64,000 nucleotides of DNA from the NCBI GenBank assembly GCA_004352715.1, contig SCFE01000003.1, forward strand, positions 943,972 through 1,007,971, in the 5' to 3' direction. A model generated the notes under the pieces. It was not told where the DNA came from. It did no database searches and worked only from the letters and a program-made list of their open reading frames with translations. A program made the position numbers and the translations under genes. This stretch comes from Hofstenia miamia (lineage: Eukaryota; Xenacoelomorpha; Acoela). This document shows positions 47,075 through 56,994 of the stretch, piece after piece; position 1 is the first letter of the stretch, and each line of letters begins with the position of its first letter.

Positions 47075-48513
47075 TATATATAACACTTCAGCACCTATAA
47101 AGGTCAAAGTTGACCCTTAGGAAAAACTTTGTTCATTCGTGAATCATTCAAAGATTTAATATAAATCCATAATTAATAATGGTTATTTTCAAATTTAAAA
47201 TGTTAAAGTTTTACCATTTCTCACTGAACAGCTAAGATTGTAATCTTCTTTCAAATTATCATCAAAGATTAACAAGTGTTCACATGATAAGTATTCGAAA
47301 TTAAAGCATATATGTGCTATTTTATAATGAACTTTAAACGTCTGATTTAATTATCTACCAGAATTATTGTTGTATTAAAACCAAAACCACTTTTTTAGCT
47401 ATCTGTTTTTAAATAAAGCCCTCGAATTACTATTGAAATGAAATGAAAGAACAAACAGTCATAACAAAACTACTGGACAAGATACGAAAGCACAGTTTTG
47501 TTCATTTATTTCTTGTAAACCACAATTACCTGGTTCAAGATTTTCGATATATACGCTGCTCAAATCCAACCCCATATCCACGTTAACCTGGTAAGGCGAC
47601 TGGTCAACGGACACCCCGCTGTAGATCACGTACACTGTGTGCTTCTGAGGTTTTGTTGGAGTGTATTGCACCTTGTAATGTCCAGGTCCTAAATTAACGT
47701 AGGATATTTTTGCAAACCAAATATGCTGTAAAATTCATATAAATATGTGTTTAATACATACCACTTTCAGTGATGATTGGTTCAACAACATCACCGTCTT
47801 TATCGACAATCAACACCTCAACTGGCTCACCAGGTTGTGACGCTGTAATATCAATATCAAATTCAGTAGGCTTATTCATAGAAACTCCAGTTGGTTGAAT
47901 TCCGGGGCCAGTGACTTTCACCTAAATATAATGTGGCTAGAATTTAGACAATAATGGGCTTTAAAATTGAATGCAATAAATGGCATAGATAAACAGTTTT
48001 TCGGAACGCAGTTTTTAAATATTTATCCATAACAGTTATTTATCACCTATGGAAAACATACTTTAGTTGTATCAGGCCCAGAAGGTTGAATCTTAGCACA
48101 GTAAGGAGAGCCATTAATATCTTCATTGTTACAACTGATGTGAATGATGTAATCTCCAGGAGCGACTGGCAGATAGCTGGCTTTGCAGCTGCCATCTCCA
48201 TTGTCAACAGCATTTATTTGGGCTTCAGACGGGCCTTCAATTGAAAATCCTAAATTAGCGTCAGGCTCCCCACGAGTATCGACAGTAAATGTAGCAGGTA
48301 AACCACTGCGTCCACCATGAAGACCAGGACCATATGCAATTACGCGACTTTGGGAAGTACGATCAACCATAACGTTGAATGGGCTGCCAGGCACTTCCTG
48401 ACCACCGTATTGAACTAAGACTTTGTATGGACCAGGCACTTGTGGATAGTAAACACACTCCCAGTCGTTGGTTCCCGGAAGTTGTTGTTTCTGGCAGCTA
48501 ACTTGTACACCAC
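32516..48513 (-). CDS. FLN: Filamin, repeats about R6 to R24 (5' end outside the recognised exons)
   Basis: Filamins are dimeric actin cross-linkers: N-terminal CH1-CH2 actin-binding domain, then about 24 Ig-like repeats. Here 25 exons with GT-AG introns and fully consistent phases encode 2076 complete codons before the stop. They give a partial Ig repeat, nine full repeats, a P/G/Q-rich linker of about 280 residues, eight full repeats, a hinge (GSNIMGHAPQ to TKDQPPRAQQ) and a last repeat ending VPGSPFNVLVV. Each repeat shows the 'YGPGL ... F.V...AG...L.V.I.GPS....' and 'YTP...G.Y.I.VKY....IPGSPF.' pattern. Eight repeats between the linker and the last hinge match R16-R23 of vertebrate filamin, so the linker is at hinge 1 and the last repeat is R24, the dimerisation repeat. 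Exon 1 here starts in phase 1, so coding exons upstream (CH domains, R1-R5) exist but were not found in 48514-63602. Confidence 0.95.
33277..33480 (-). CDS. FLN: Filamin exon X: hinge 2 and start of R24
   Basis: SNIMGHAPQRDHAD to RAQQ is the hinge-2 linker of about 40 residues. CRGPGLKRADLGRPTNFIVD starts R24. Phase 1-1. Confidence 0.93.
34363..34752 (-). CDS. FLN: Filamin exon W: end of R22 and R23
   Basis: NYSIKFTPTVTGEHRVDAKV, HIPGSPFYFKVGD, then RVFADGEGLYRGTTGRSCEF to INGSPFRAIITG. Phase 1-1. Confidence 0.94.
35268..35402 (-). CDS. FLN: Filamin exon V: N-terminal half of R22
   Basis: LLPNQPSSFVVSLPNVYSVN to PCQLQKLDNQG. Phase 1-1. Confidence 0.91.
35505..35612 (-). CDS. FLN: Filamin exon U: end of R21, start of R22
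   Basis: EYKVNIKFNEQHIPNSPFTV, then FSRPSAG. Phase 1-1. Confidence 0.92.
35688..35985 (-). CDS. FLN: Filamin exon T: end of R20 and most of R21
   Basis: MQGVHLVHVYHRGREIYGSP, then AYGPGLQFAEAGKPAEFVV and AGGGSLSVAVEGPAKT. R21 is the integrin-tail-binding repeat in vertebrate filamins. Phase 0 in, 1 out. Confidence 0.93.
36197..36309 (-). CDS. FLN: Filamin exon S: middle of R20
   Basis: ASPNEMQAQVLNPHG to GKFTVSFIPQ. Phase 1 in, 0 out. Confidence 0.92.
36772..37053 (-). CDS. FLN: Filamin exon R: R19 and start of R20
   Basis: YSNLSLSIEGPSQASLDCAD to PVPNSPFVVNVEPSG, then the non-canonical R20 start. Phase 1-1. Confidence 0.93.
37314..37517 (-). CDS. FLN: Filamin exon Q: end of R18, start of R19
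   Basis: ITFTPKEAGEHLVNVFKNGH, SPFTISVSP, then VRVWGPGVEKGRV. Phase 1-1. Confidence 0.93.
37767..37931 (-). CDS. FLN: Filamin exon P: N-terminal half of R18
   Basis: PYADVRTKRIPMGTPSQVML to TLTKMPTGSI. Phase 1-1. Confidence 0.92.
37932..40165 (-). other. Filamin intron, 2.2 kb
   Basis: Longest intron of the resolved part. No exon-like open frame or recognised element inside. Donor gtgatt, acceptor gcttag. Confidence 0.8.
40166..40339 (-). CDS. FLN: Filamin exon O: R17
   Basis: GLRVSVQGPSRAEVQCTDNG to SGSPFLAKIQ. R17 is the main partner-binding repeat in vertebrate filamins. Phase 1-1. Confidence 0.93.
40409..40540 (-). CDS. FLN: Filamin exon N: end of R16, start of R17
   Basis: SPFQFFVDALSPGRATAYGP, then IVNRPCFFNVCSKSPRGP. 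Phase 1-1. Confidence 0.93.
40658..40903 (-). CDS. FLN: Filamin exon M: R16
   Basis: IPVKPLGKDTPIG to LYVSYNGANIQG, the first Ig repeat after the linker. Phase 1-1. Confidence 0.93.
40947..41133 (-). CDS. FLN: Filamin exon L: second part of the hinge-1 linker
   Basis: PPSNLQSPRGAYPPGRMEEP to QKPQHTPFSPRSG: proline/serine-rich, disordered in appearance, with several Ser-Pro sites. Phase 0 in, 1 out. Confidence 0.9.
41178..41828 (-). CDS. FLN: Filamin exon K: P/G/Q-rich linker at hinge 1
   Basis: This 651-nt exon encodes 217 residues from ATPGGSDSIDSS to NEPLMTQSQ, almost all low-complexity. The recurring unit is about 'GYP.QGGAP.KTAPG..PG' (for example IYPSQGGAPSKTAPG and YPNQGGAPPKTAPG). 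Residues are chiefly Pro, Gly, Gln, Ser, Tyr, Ala and Thr, with few acidic residues, mostly near the ends. Both introns are phase 0, so the exon can be skipped without a frame change. Clean acceptor (atttag) and donor (gtaaac). Vertebrate hinge 1 is only about 30 residues, so this is a large lineage-specific expansion by my reading. Confidence 0.9.
42541..42782 (-). CDS. FLN: Filamin exon J: about R15
   Basis: LKPTVPVHQDTPFTVDARNA to GRPISNSPFTTQ. Last Ig repeat before the linker. Phase 1 in, 0 out. Confidence 0.92.
42888..43062 (-). CDS. FLN: Filamin exon I: end of about R14, start of R15
   Basis: NYDGTYGVQWTPEDAGPHSV and PVPESPFNVNAQP, then the start of R15 (GACVFSG). Phase 0 in, 1 out. 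Confidence 0.92.
43756..43961 (-). CDS. FLN: Filamin exon H: end of R13, N-terminal half of about R14
   Basis: SPFVAHISDGSG, then AVRVLGPSLRPGGEP and FSVDARQAGRAPV. Phase 1 in, 0 out. Confidence 0.92.
44036..44206 (-). CDS. FLN: Filamin exon G: about R13
   Basis: ITKNAGPGSLGVFIEGPSEA to YEDEEIPG. Phase 1-1. Confidence 0.93.
44302..44454 (-). CDS. FLN: Filamin exon F: end of about R12, start of R13
   Basis: PHTFEVTFQGAPVPNSPFTV, then RIEAVGEGLRQG. Donor is GTGTGT. Phase 1-1. Confidence 0.92.
44532..44708 (-). CDS. FLN: Filamin exon E: N-terminal half of about R12
   Basis: AFIDGVHDFIVNARNK to YDIQYVLKELG. Symmetric phase 1-1. Confidence 0.92.
45549..46409 (-). CDS. FLN: Filamin exon D: about R9, R10, R11 in one 861-nt exon
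   Basis: The largest filamin exon here. It holds most of three repeats, including SRVRTYGNGLISGD, SEAHIDCKDDSKG and HIPGSPFKAVIT. R9 is divergent: it lacks the usual Gly-Pro-Gly-Leu and SPF motifs (ends TLYTANAYTIEAKL). Phase 1 in and out. Confidence 0.93.
46733..47072. repeat. Assembly duplication and (TA)n around a 21-N gap in a filamin intron
   Basis: The block from GATAGAAAATGTTAGTGATA to TGAAATGAATATATA occurs left of the gap (46733-46877) and right of it (46899 onward). The gap at 46878-46898 abuts (TA)n. The right copy ends in a (TA)n run to about 47070. Confidence 0.9.
47530..47688 (-). CDS. FLN: Filamin exon C: C-terminal half of about R8
   Basis: PGHYKVQYTPTKPQ to DQSPYQVNVDM, then the start of R9. 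Phase 1 in and out. Confidence 0.93.
47762..47921 (-). CDS. FLN: Filamin exon B: N-terminal half of about R8
   Basis: VKVTGPGIQPTG to DVVEPIITESG. Phase 0 in, phase 1 out. Confidence 0.93.
48062..48513 (-). CDS. FLN: Filamin exon A: end of about R6 and full R7
   Basis: Starts GGVQVSCQKQQLPG (C-terminal half of a repeat, ending QEVPGSPFNVMVD), then a complete repeat from SRVIAYGPGLHGG to NGSPYCAKIQPSG. Acceptor at 48514, phase 1 in, phase 0 out. Confidence 0.93.
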
Positions 48514-48837
48514 CTAAATGTTTACATATTCTCAAATGACTATATACACAAACAAAATTTTCACGATCACTACTCTGAAAATAATATGAATTTCTTAGTT
48601 TAAGAGCAACACTTCCAAATTACTTCGAAACCATCATTTGAATACAGATAACGTGATTTTAAAAAGACTTCTAAATAAAGTTTCTTTCTTTTAGATTACA
48701 GGAGTCTGCATGCAATTAATAACTATCTTCATTTATTCAAAGTACATCACAAATTCGTTACAAAATATATTATTGAATCTTGTAAATTTAAAGTATTTTT
48801 GGAAGACAAAGTAAAAAATTTAGCTATTACTTTGTTT

Positions 48838-48980
48838 GAAATTTTTGGAAATATTGAGAAAATAGACCCTAAAAATGCATTTCACGATATTAGATTTTAA
48901 ATTCTTCATTTTTTACCCAAAATTTTTTGATTTAACATGTCAAAATCAAATTTGAAAATCTGAGGCGGGGCAGCCCCCCT
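48838..48980. repeat. Second copy of the repeat in the 3342-3584 MITE
   Basis: Shares GAAATTTTTGGAAATATTGA-like start, CCCTAAAAATGCATTTCACG and the GGGG-rich end with 3417-3560. The terminal repeats are not clear in this copy. Confidence 0.65.
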
Positions 48981-49683
48981 TGCGCATGCAACTAATAATT
49001 CCAAATTTCACTTTCTAATGAAACAGAATACTGTGTACAAAGCAATACTTCGTAAGGATATGAATATCACTAAAACTATGCAAAGTTTCTATCCTTAACC
49101 GCGTTTTCATACGTTTACTTATACTCAGGATTCAAATTTTGACCTAAATGCAAGAATGCAAATTTTCAAAAAATTCGTCATCATTTCGAAATTGGAGAGA
49201 GCGAAGTGTTTAAAGAACGCCTTGTATATGAGAAAATGTGTAGAAACTCACCCGTCACACGCGAAGTGGTATAATTTACGAAAGATAAACGTTGCTGCCA
49301 AAGCGTAACCGTACACCTGTTATATTATGATTAAAAGTGGCGTAAATGATGTACAATACTCCGGCATTACTCAGTAATTTAGCACCCATTTTAATTAAAT
49401 TTCTTTTGTTAACCGTGATTTCAAACACGCTTTTTCTAAAGTTAATATCACCTGTCAATGCGAAACTTTACCATTGAAACCTTTCACTTTTCAATGAAAC
49501 ACTTGAAGGCAATGCTGTGTAAGGGTCAACCTAACTACACCTGCCTCATATTAGAGAATATTGCATCTTGAATATAGGAATAAAGTTATCGAAAATTTAA
49601 GAGAAAAAAATTAGAAAACCCTTTCTGGGGTGTATAGTTAGGGCATTGCGGCATCATTATTTAAAGTGCCGGTTCAAAACATC
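48981..49683. other. Upstream of the visible filamin exons, no exon recognised
   Basis: A minus-strand open frame at 49458-49276 is followed near 49252 by a good GTGAGT donor, but its peptide is not filamin-like and it has a stop before the donor. Otherwise nothing supported. Confidence 0.3.
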
Positions 49684-49691
49684 CCTAGAAG

Positions 49692-50085
49692 CATGGGTGG
49701 AACAGGTTGGCAAAAATAGTAACCCAACCGGCACTTCTTAATTTTCATCCCGGTTGAATGGCCAGTCGACCTGCGTGGATTTTAGGGAATAGGGATATCA
49801 ACCTGACCGGTATATTACAGGTGGGAAAAATACCCTAATTTCCAAAATTGAATAGCTCCCAAGTGCGCTTTTTAGTGTTTTATATATGAATACAGTGGAA
49901 TTAATTGAGTTAATAAAGAAACAGTAGTAAATATGTACAAATTCATTAATATAAATTGTTGGTCAGTACTTCCTTGAGAACAATAATTGATTCCACTTGT
50001 CCCTAAAAAAACTCAAATCACTTTACCGGTTTAAATAGCTCGACAAAACCCAACCGGCAACTCGAACACAACCGGTTCAACCATG
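49692..50085. mobile_element. Non-autonomous hAT-like MITE, 394 bp
   Basis: Left end CATGGGTGGAACAGGTTGG and right end (complement) CATGGTTGAACCGGTTG are inverted copies. 8-bp flanks CCTAGAAG (49684-49691) and CCTAGCAG (50086-50093) match at 7 of 8, as for an aged hAT target duplication. GC-richer than its surroundings. No coding. Confidence 0.7.
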
Positions 50086-50294
50086 CCTAGCAGCATTCCC
50101 GGTACCGAAATCCTCTTCGACATAGTTCCCTATAAACCTCAAAACATAATTCAGGAAATTGAAGGAAATATTAGGATTTAATAGTTATATTAATGGTACA
50201 AATTTTGGTGGTCCCTGTCCACTAGGAGCAAAAGCATGATTGAAAATATGCCACTAGAAGGCACTAACTTTCACCGAGTGATAGTTTTGAAATA

Positions 50295-50460
50295 CAGTGC
50301 TGGTCATAAAGGTTCGCACACTCTACTTAATAAATTATTTTGATAGGGATTCAAATTCAAACAGTAGTTTTTATTTTTAACAATAGGATCAAATTTCGTG
50401 TTAATTTCTTAATCGTGATTTAGTTTCCACCATATGCCCCGGTGAACTAATAATAGCTTG
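50295..50460. mobile_element. Solo left end of a Tc1-like element
   Basis: TA followed by CAGTGCTGGTCATAAAGGTT, a Tc1-type terminal repeat start. I find no matching right end downstream and no transposase. Confidence 0.4.
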
Positions 50461-52080
50461 ATAACTATGCATGGCACGTGAAACCCATAAAAATCTAAGT
50501 CAGCAGGACATTTTAAAAATTTCACGCATTTTTCATGTATGTGCCCAAAAGTTCCAGAAATATTGTCATTCAAAAAGTTTGGAAATCCATTATACTAACG
50601 AAAATTACTTTTTAAGGTTCCTTAAAAGTGATTTATTGCAAATGAATGACCAAGTAATAGTTTGGCAACAAGAAAAATCCCACCAATGCATTTAAAAACA
50701 ATTTTTTAACACTAACATTGCTTGAAAGCAATAGTATCAAAACAGTATCATATCAGGGAGGATATATGTTAATTCCAAAAATTTTGATTAGCAAATAATT
50801 TTTTGAAATTCCTTCCTATCAGCTACCAGTGGAGGCCTCATAAATTGGCAGGACCTATAATTAAAATATCCTAAGAATGTTATTTTTGTTAAAAATTTTG
50901 TATTTTTCAGTGAGAATATAGTCACAATATCCACCGTTTTATGAAAGTCTGAGCGTGTAATGTAATGAAAACATTATTAATGACTTTTGTCATTTGGAAA
51001 CCTCTAATTCAATTCGAATATCAACATGACTGGAAGTTCAAATACAGGGCCTAGTGTTTGGCAAATGAGTCATGAACAAATAAAGGAGTGAATCTGACTC
51101 TTGCTTTAGAGTGAAACAGAATATCTTAAATACTTTGCTGGCATTTTCCATTGTATTGACTCAATTACGCGCTGTTATGTACTAACGTCATTGAACATTT
51201 CGAATGGAATTTTCCTATGAAATGATTAATGAAAATACTCAATGGAGTGTAAAGTTAAGAGCACATTTGCGGTTTGGTCTAGACGAATGTTTAGTCATGT
51301 TGCGTCACAGCATTTCAAGTGTGCATTTGAACGCCGTGCTGATTAAATAGTAACGTTAAGTAACTAACTCACCACCTATCCAACGTGCAGCGTGGGTGTG
51401 TTTCCAATATGTGTAGGCGAATACGTTGTAAAGCAACATTGAAAAGTATCATGTATTGCATCAGAAATATCAAATTATCACATAATGCGACTGTGCATAC
51501 ATTGAATTTTAATAAACATGTTAAATCAAAATGTGGATTTTAGCGTTCTTTATGATTAAATCGCTGGGATAGTTGATTTGAATGTATACAGCATATATGA
51601 GATGTTGAAACTAGTTTTTAAAATGCTTCTCCATTTTTTTAAAAATATCATTGGCACATGTCGATATAAAAGAAAATCAGAAGCTTCCAAAAATGTTCGT
51701 TAAATACCAATTTAATGAAATTACTGAAACTAACAATTGGAGGTTTACCACTTTTATTACATGGCATTGTCAGTGGCGAGGCTGCAAAAGATAGCCTCTT
51801 AAACGCAATATAGCAGCTTCAATTTCATCTATTTTTCATCCATGATTACCTATAATGTCGAAGAATCCAACAAACTTTTATAATTTAACCCAAATTGTAA
51901 GTCTTCAGGGATGGTTTCACTTATATAGCTTCGCATGTTGTATCATTTCCCTACATTTATATAAGGCAGCATAGTTATATATAGCTTAGCCTACCGAGAA
52001 TAATAAGTCTAAATATAATTGTAACTCGCGAGTTAGGGTTCCAACTAGACTCAAATCTAAAAATGTCAACTCGCAGGGGC

Positions 52081-52082
<2 letters not shown>
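50461..52082. other. Intergenic, no gene recognised
   Basis: AT-rich. The open frame at 50471-50695 has no recognisable motif. Confidence 0.3.

Positions 52083-52113
<31 letters not shown>
52083..52113. repeat. (TA)n microsatellite
   Basis: About 15 TA copies. Confidence 0.9.
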
Positions 52114-52117
<4 letters not shown>

Positions 52118-52294
52118 CATCTGATTTAACTAAAAATACACCGAGCATCACACCCTCTCTATATACAAGACAAGTACCTGGTTGCGGTTTCCTTTTTTGC
52201 TCCCTCAGGGACTTGAACCAGATACCGGGACCAAAAATAATAGTTCGGGACTAGATACTTGACGGGACCTGAAGCAAATATTTTGGTCATAATA

Positions 52295-52829
52295 TAGTAT
52301 CGCTCCGAGAGTTTTTCCGATGTATATGTTACCTAATCGCTTATTCATTTTCAACAAATTTTGTCTTACTGTTTCTTTACCAACACCAATATCTTCTGCC
52401 ATCGTTGCCGTAGTATCATATTTATTGTTACCGAGGCATTCAGTAATCTTCTCGTCGATATCGAGTGATGGACGCCCCATTCTTTCGGCCTCTCCTGTAT
52501 AAAAATTTCCGTTGTTGAATTTATTGATCCATTGTTGACACGTTCATGCGGTTATGGAATTTTCTCCAAGCACATCAATTATGCGCTTTTCAATAGAAGG
52601 TGCGTTACAACCTTCTTTTTGCAAGAAATAAATCAGCTTCTATAGGGAATAATGCCCGATGCTGAAACAAACCTCGTATTTAATAATTAAAACTAGTCCA
52701 TTAAAACATAATTATTTTTCATAAGCATTTAAGCAATTCAAAAAATGAAATAAAATATGTATAGTACCACTCGAAAGAAACTTTAAATAGGCCAAATATA
52801 CATTGGAAATAACTTTCGGGGCGATACTA
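52295..52829 (-). mobile_element. Mariner-like deletion derivative, 535 bp
   Basis: Inverted ends TAGTATCGCTCCGAGAG (left) and TAGTATCGCCCCGAAAG (right, complement) continue to a shared GATGTATAT/AATGTATAT. TA flanks both ends (52293-52294 and 52830-52831). Inside, minus strand, is a mariner N-terminal piece with GRPSLDIDEKITECLGNN and VGKETVRQNLLKMNKRLG; the catalytic domain is absent. Confidence 0.75.
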
Positions 52830-53303
52830 TATCAATAATTCTTACTTTAGCATTTTTTCCATTGTTTAAAAACATTACACTTAATATTTATTTCGGCTTT
52901 TACTTTAATGCACATATTTTAGTTTGCTATATTTAGTTACAGTGTATATTTTCGTTATCAATTAAAAATATTCAAACTTGATATGTGATAGCAAAATTAA
53001 AAACACTAAGGAATGCTGGTACGAAACTTACCGCGACTACACGGAACCGGAACAAAGAAAAACTTTGGCACCGGGACAAGACGCGACAGGAACCAAATAT
53101 TGCTGGTCCCGTACGCCTCTACATCTTACTCTCGCTCATGGTACTTTTACAACCTTAAAACTGGTCTGAAGAAATGAGGCATGTTTTTCACCCAGCTACC
53201 CGTCCCACCCTTTCCGCTTTTTCCCAGTTGCAAATTTGGACCTATAGGTCAAAGTAGACTATTGTTTCAAAAGTAATTCAAACTTCTAATAACTAAAACA
53301 ATG

Positions 53304-53687
53304 TAGAGTGATCACCGGGTCAGTGTGTACCATGTCCCCGAGTCACTCTGCACTATGTTTGAGCGGATCAGTGAATCACCGGGTCTCTTCTAGTATTCAG
53401 TTTTTATTGAAAAAATTAACATGTAGAAGTTATACGCTAATCATTATCCCAATGCATGCATAAAAATTGGTTCAGATAGAAATTCGTAATTCTGGCTCCC
53501 TTACTCATTAGCCTATTTGCCTACAAAATCACAAATATGTAAGGTTCAAATCTGTTTGATAATGATTAACATCTAATTAAGTAGAAAAATCAAAGGGTTT
53601 TATATGTTATGTGTAAACTGTCAACGGGTCATCGAGTCCGGGTCAGTTTTTTACAGATTCTAAAAATGTGACCCAAAGTTCACTCTG
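53304..53687. mobile_element. Non-autonomous hAT-like MITE, 384 bp
   Basis: Ends TAGAGTGATCACCGGGTCA and, as complement, CAGAGTGAACTTTGGGTCA are inverted copies. 8-bp flanks AAACAATG (53296-53303) and AAATAATG (53688-53695) match at 7 of 8. No coding. Confidence 0.7.
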
Positions 53688-53695
53688 AAATAATG

Positions 53696-54820
53696 CGATC
53701 TCTATGCTTTTACTACGAATTAATAATTAAACAAAATTTCTTGCATATATTTGTTGCCCTTGCACATTCGAAAACACGGACGAAAGCCTCAATTCCATCA
53801 ATACCCGTTTTAGAATGAATATATTTTATTATGATTATGTCACTTAGAATAAAATTCGATTCACATGTCAAACGTGTCGAGATCCTCATATTGCATAATA
53901 TATTTTTTTGTTAATTTTAAACATAATATCTTAAGCCAAGCGTTTCGTTCGAAAATACTTCTACCAATAAAATATGGAATAAATGTATATTTTAATTCTA
54001 TTCAAAGAATTTAAATTAGACTTTGTCTTTTGAGAATATTATATTCATGAGGTTAGGTCTTTGACTCCTTAGTAGCCTATAAATGAAAAGATTTCAAACG
54101 AAAAATTAAAATTGCATTTGTTTTTTTGCATGAATATTCACTTTCGCAACAAAGTTCGACCTTAGTCAAACTGTTAGAATATCAGACAACACCAAAGTCA
54201 GAGAATACAAGGAAACTGTAATACATATATTGAGTTATAATAGATTTTTTACTCTTGTAAAGTCATAAAATATTCTGAATATATTAAGTGATAATGGGAA
54301 ACTGTGGTTATGTTAACACGAAAAATGCTTCTGGTGAAAATTCTAAATAGATATATTTAAGGAAATCGAATGCATAGTGATTCAAAAAAAACTGTTAGCT
54401 CACTTTTTGCTTAGTATCTTTTTTGAACTGTAAAAAGAAAGCACTGAAAAAGGTCTTATAAATTTATACTTTCCTAGATTTAATAGAATTCAATTTAGAA
54501 AATTATCGTGGGCTCAAAATGCTAATTCAAATCGTAACGTGCGTAAAACTGTTCACGAGTACTCTAAAAAACGTAGAAGTATTAGTAAACTTTAACCTTA
54601 AGCTGCCCATCGTTTATTTAAAATACAAACCGTTTTTCCAAATTTACAATGTTCCAAATTTCAACTAATGCGTATTGACGTAGATGAAGTTGATGGAAAT
54701 ACTAGGGTGCGACGGTATACGTATACGTATACCATTGTTATGCGTACACTATAAGTATACTTGATGTGTACCAATATTGCTTGTATACGTGTATATCCAT
54801 GTATACTTTTTGACATGATA
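53696..54820. other. Intergenic, with a GTATAC-rich patch
   Basis: No gene seen. About 54710-54810 repeats the palindrome GTATAC and variants. Confidence 0.4.
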
Positions 54821-55265
54821 TGTATTGACCAATAAAAAACGTTGAGTTTTTCTCGATATGTGCAAAAAGCGAGCTGTTTGCAAAGTGAGAGGTCACCTTC
54901 AGATTGAGCATAGTATTAGTAGTAGCTATGAGCGCTTAAAATTATTTTATACAGTCATGAAAAATTTTCAATTCAAACAATTTAAGATTTAAGGCGGAAA
55001 CGCGCTAATAATAGAGAAAAGTATAATTGAATNNNNNNNNNNNNNNNNNNNNNGTATTGACCAATAAAAAACGTTGAGTTTTTCTCGATATGTGCAAAAA
55101 GCGAGCTATTTGCAAAGTGAGAGGTCACCTTCAGATTGAGCATAGTATTAGTAGTAGCTATGAGTGCTTAAAATTATTTTATACAGTCATGAAAAATTTT
55201 CAATTCAAACAATTTAAGATTTAAGGTGGAAACGCGCTAATAATAGAGAAAAGTATAATTGAATT
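54821..55265. repeat. Assembly duplication around a 21-N gap (55033-55053)
   Basis: The block starting GTATTGACCAATAAAAAACG occurs at 54821 and again at 55054, each about 210 bp, with few differences. Confidence 0.9.
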
Positions 55266-55510
55266 ATCTAAGGAAACGGATATTTTGCTTTGGGAAATAT
55301 ATTATTAAACACATCCTCTATGACATCCAACAGTATGAGGTCTTCATCAGTAATATAAAAACTACAAAACATTTTAAAAAATTGCTATTCGTAAGATTTC
55401 ACTCTCAAATGTATTCAAAATCAGCCCACAATGAAATACCAGAGAAAGTTAATATTTTGATTATATTTAGTAATAGATTTAAATCGTTATTAAAAAATAT
55501 TATTTACATA

Positions 55511-55512
<2 letters not shown>

Positions 55513-55562
<50 letters not shown>

Positions 55563-55572
55563 ATATATATAT
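55513..55572. repeat. (TA)n microsatellite
   Basis: About 21 TA copies, then interrupted TA. Confidence 0.9.
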
Positions 55573-56550
55573 GTTTTCACAAAGAATTATTGTCAAAGTA
55601 GCACTGTATCTACATTATAATTCTTTAAAAAAAAAATTGTTTCCATAATGTAAATTTAAGTCATGTGGAAACAATGTTATTTAGTATATAAATCCATTTT
55701 GCATAATGGAAGTCACAAATTTACATGGAAATCACAAGATAATAACATCGGTTCCATATAGATAGACTTATGAAACCAAAGCTTTTGCTTTCATTCCTAT
55801 ATCGGAAAAAATCACTCAAGATCAAAATTTTTTAAAATTACGAAAGAAGATGCTCTAACAGTTAGCACTTCAAATAGAGACGAAATACATTTTGAAGACA
55901 AAAATATAAATGCAATTTCATAATTTTAAAATGATGATACCAATATAACCATTTGAGATTTCAAAGGTATTCATAGTCCGTAGCTACACCTGGTGTTTGT
56001 TTGCAAACTAGATTTATTGCAGTTTCAAGCAAACAAATTGAATATAAATAGTAGTCCCATAGCAATGACACTAAGAATTATAAAATTAGCTGAAAATATG
56101 GAATTAATAAAGGTACTAGTAAGTTAGTTAATAATTTTAAGGAACAGAAACATTATGAACCTTTCTAAGAATATATGAGAATTCAACAATATGTACCACG
56201 ACGTAAGTAATAAACACACGCATCAAACGAATATACATGACACGCCAAAGTATACCATGTGCCAAAAAATCTTAAATAGCATTCAGAAAATTGTAATCCA
56301 ATGAATGCCACAAAACAAAATGGATGAAATTTATGAGTGAGGACGACAGAACGAAATGCCTTATAAAAGTTGATTAGTGCTTTATGTTTTGTGTGGAAGA
56401 AAGTAGAATATTGTTGTTTTGGTAAATTTATAAATCTTTATATTTCTTGTAGGAGCCAGTTGTCAGAAAAATCAGATGAATTATGAGCAAATTATGTATT
56501 CTAAAGACACCATTTTGAGATTAAATTTATTTTTACTTCCGTTGTGAACA

Positions 56551-56599
<49 letters not shown>

Positions 56600-56931
56600 T
56601 TATTCTTTTATATAATTCAACTCACAAACAACAAAAAAGAACAGCAAAAACAGGTGACCAATGAAAAATAAAATCATTGATAAATAGAACATCAATGAAT
56701 AGCAATGGTATATTTTACTGCGTTCTTAATATCTTTAATTGTGTCGACTAATAGAAACATAATTTGATAAGCAAAAGTTTGACAACTGTTATTAAAAGTT
56801 ATTAAGAAATTAATTTTGGTAAATATACATGTATAACGAGCAATTACTCTATTTGTCGGTAACATATTACGTAATTATATATTGAAAACACACTTAGCTT
56901 CAAATAAAAAAGTGATATTTCAAGTATAATG

Positions 56932-56994
<63 letters not shown>

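Noticed and set aside
49276-49458. Possible upstream filamin exon with a strong GTGAGT donor
   Set aside because: The peptide has no filamin Ig or CH pattern and the frame has a stop before the donor.
55259-55648. A 129-codon frame with a Tyr-Ile repeat
   Set aside because: Its C-terminal third is translated (TA)n microsatellite and the rest has no motif; the start lies in an assembly duplication.
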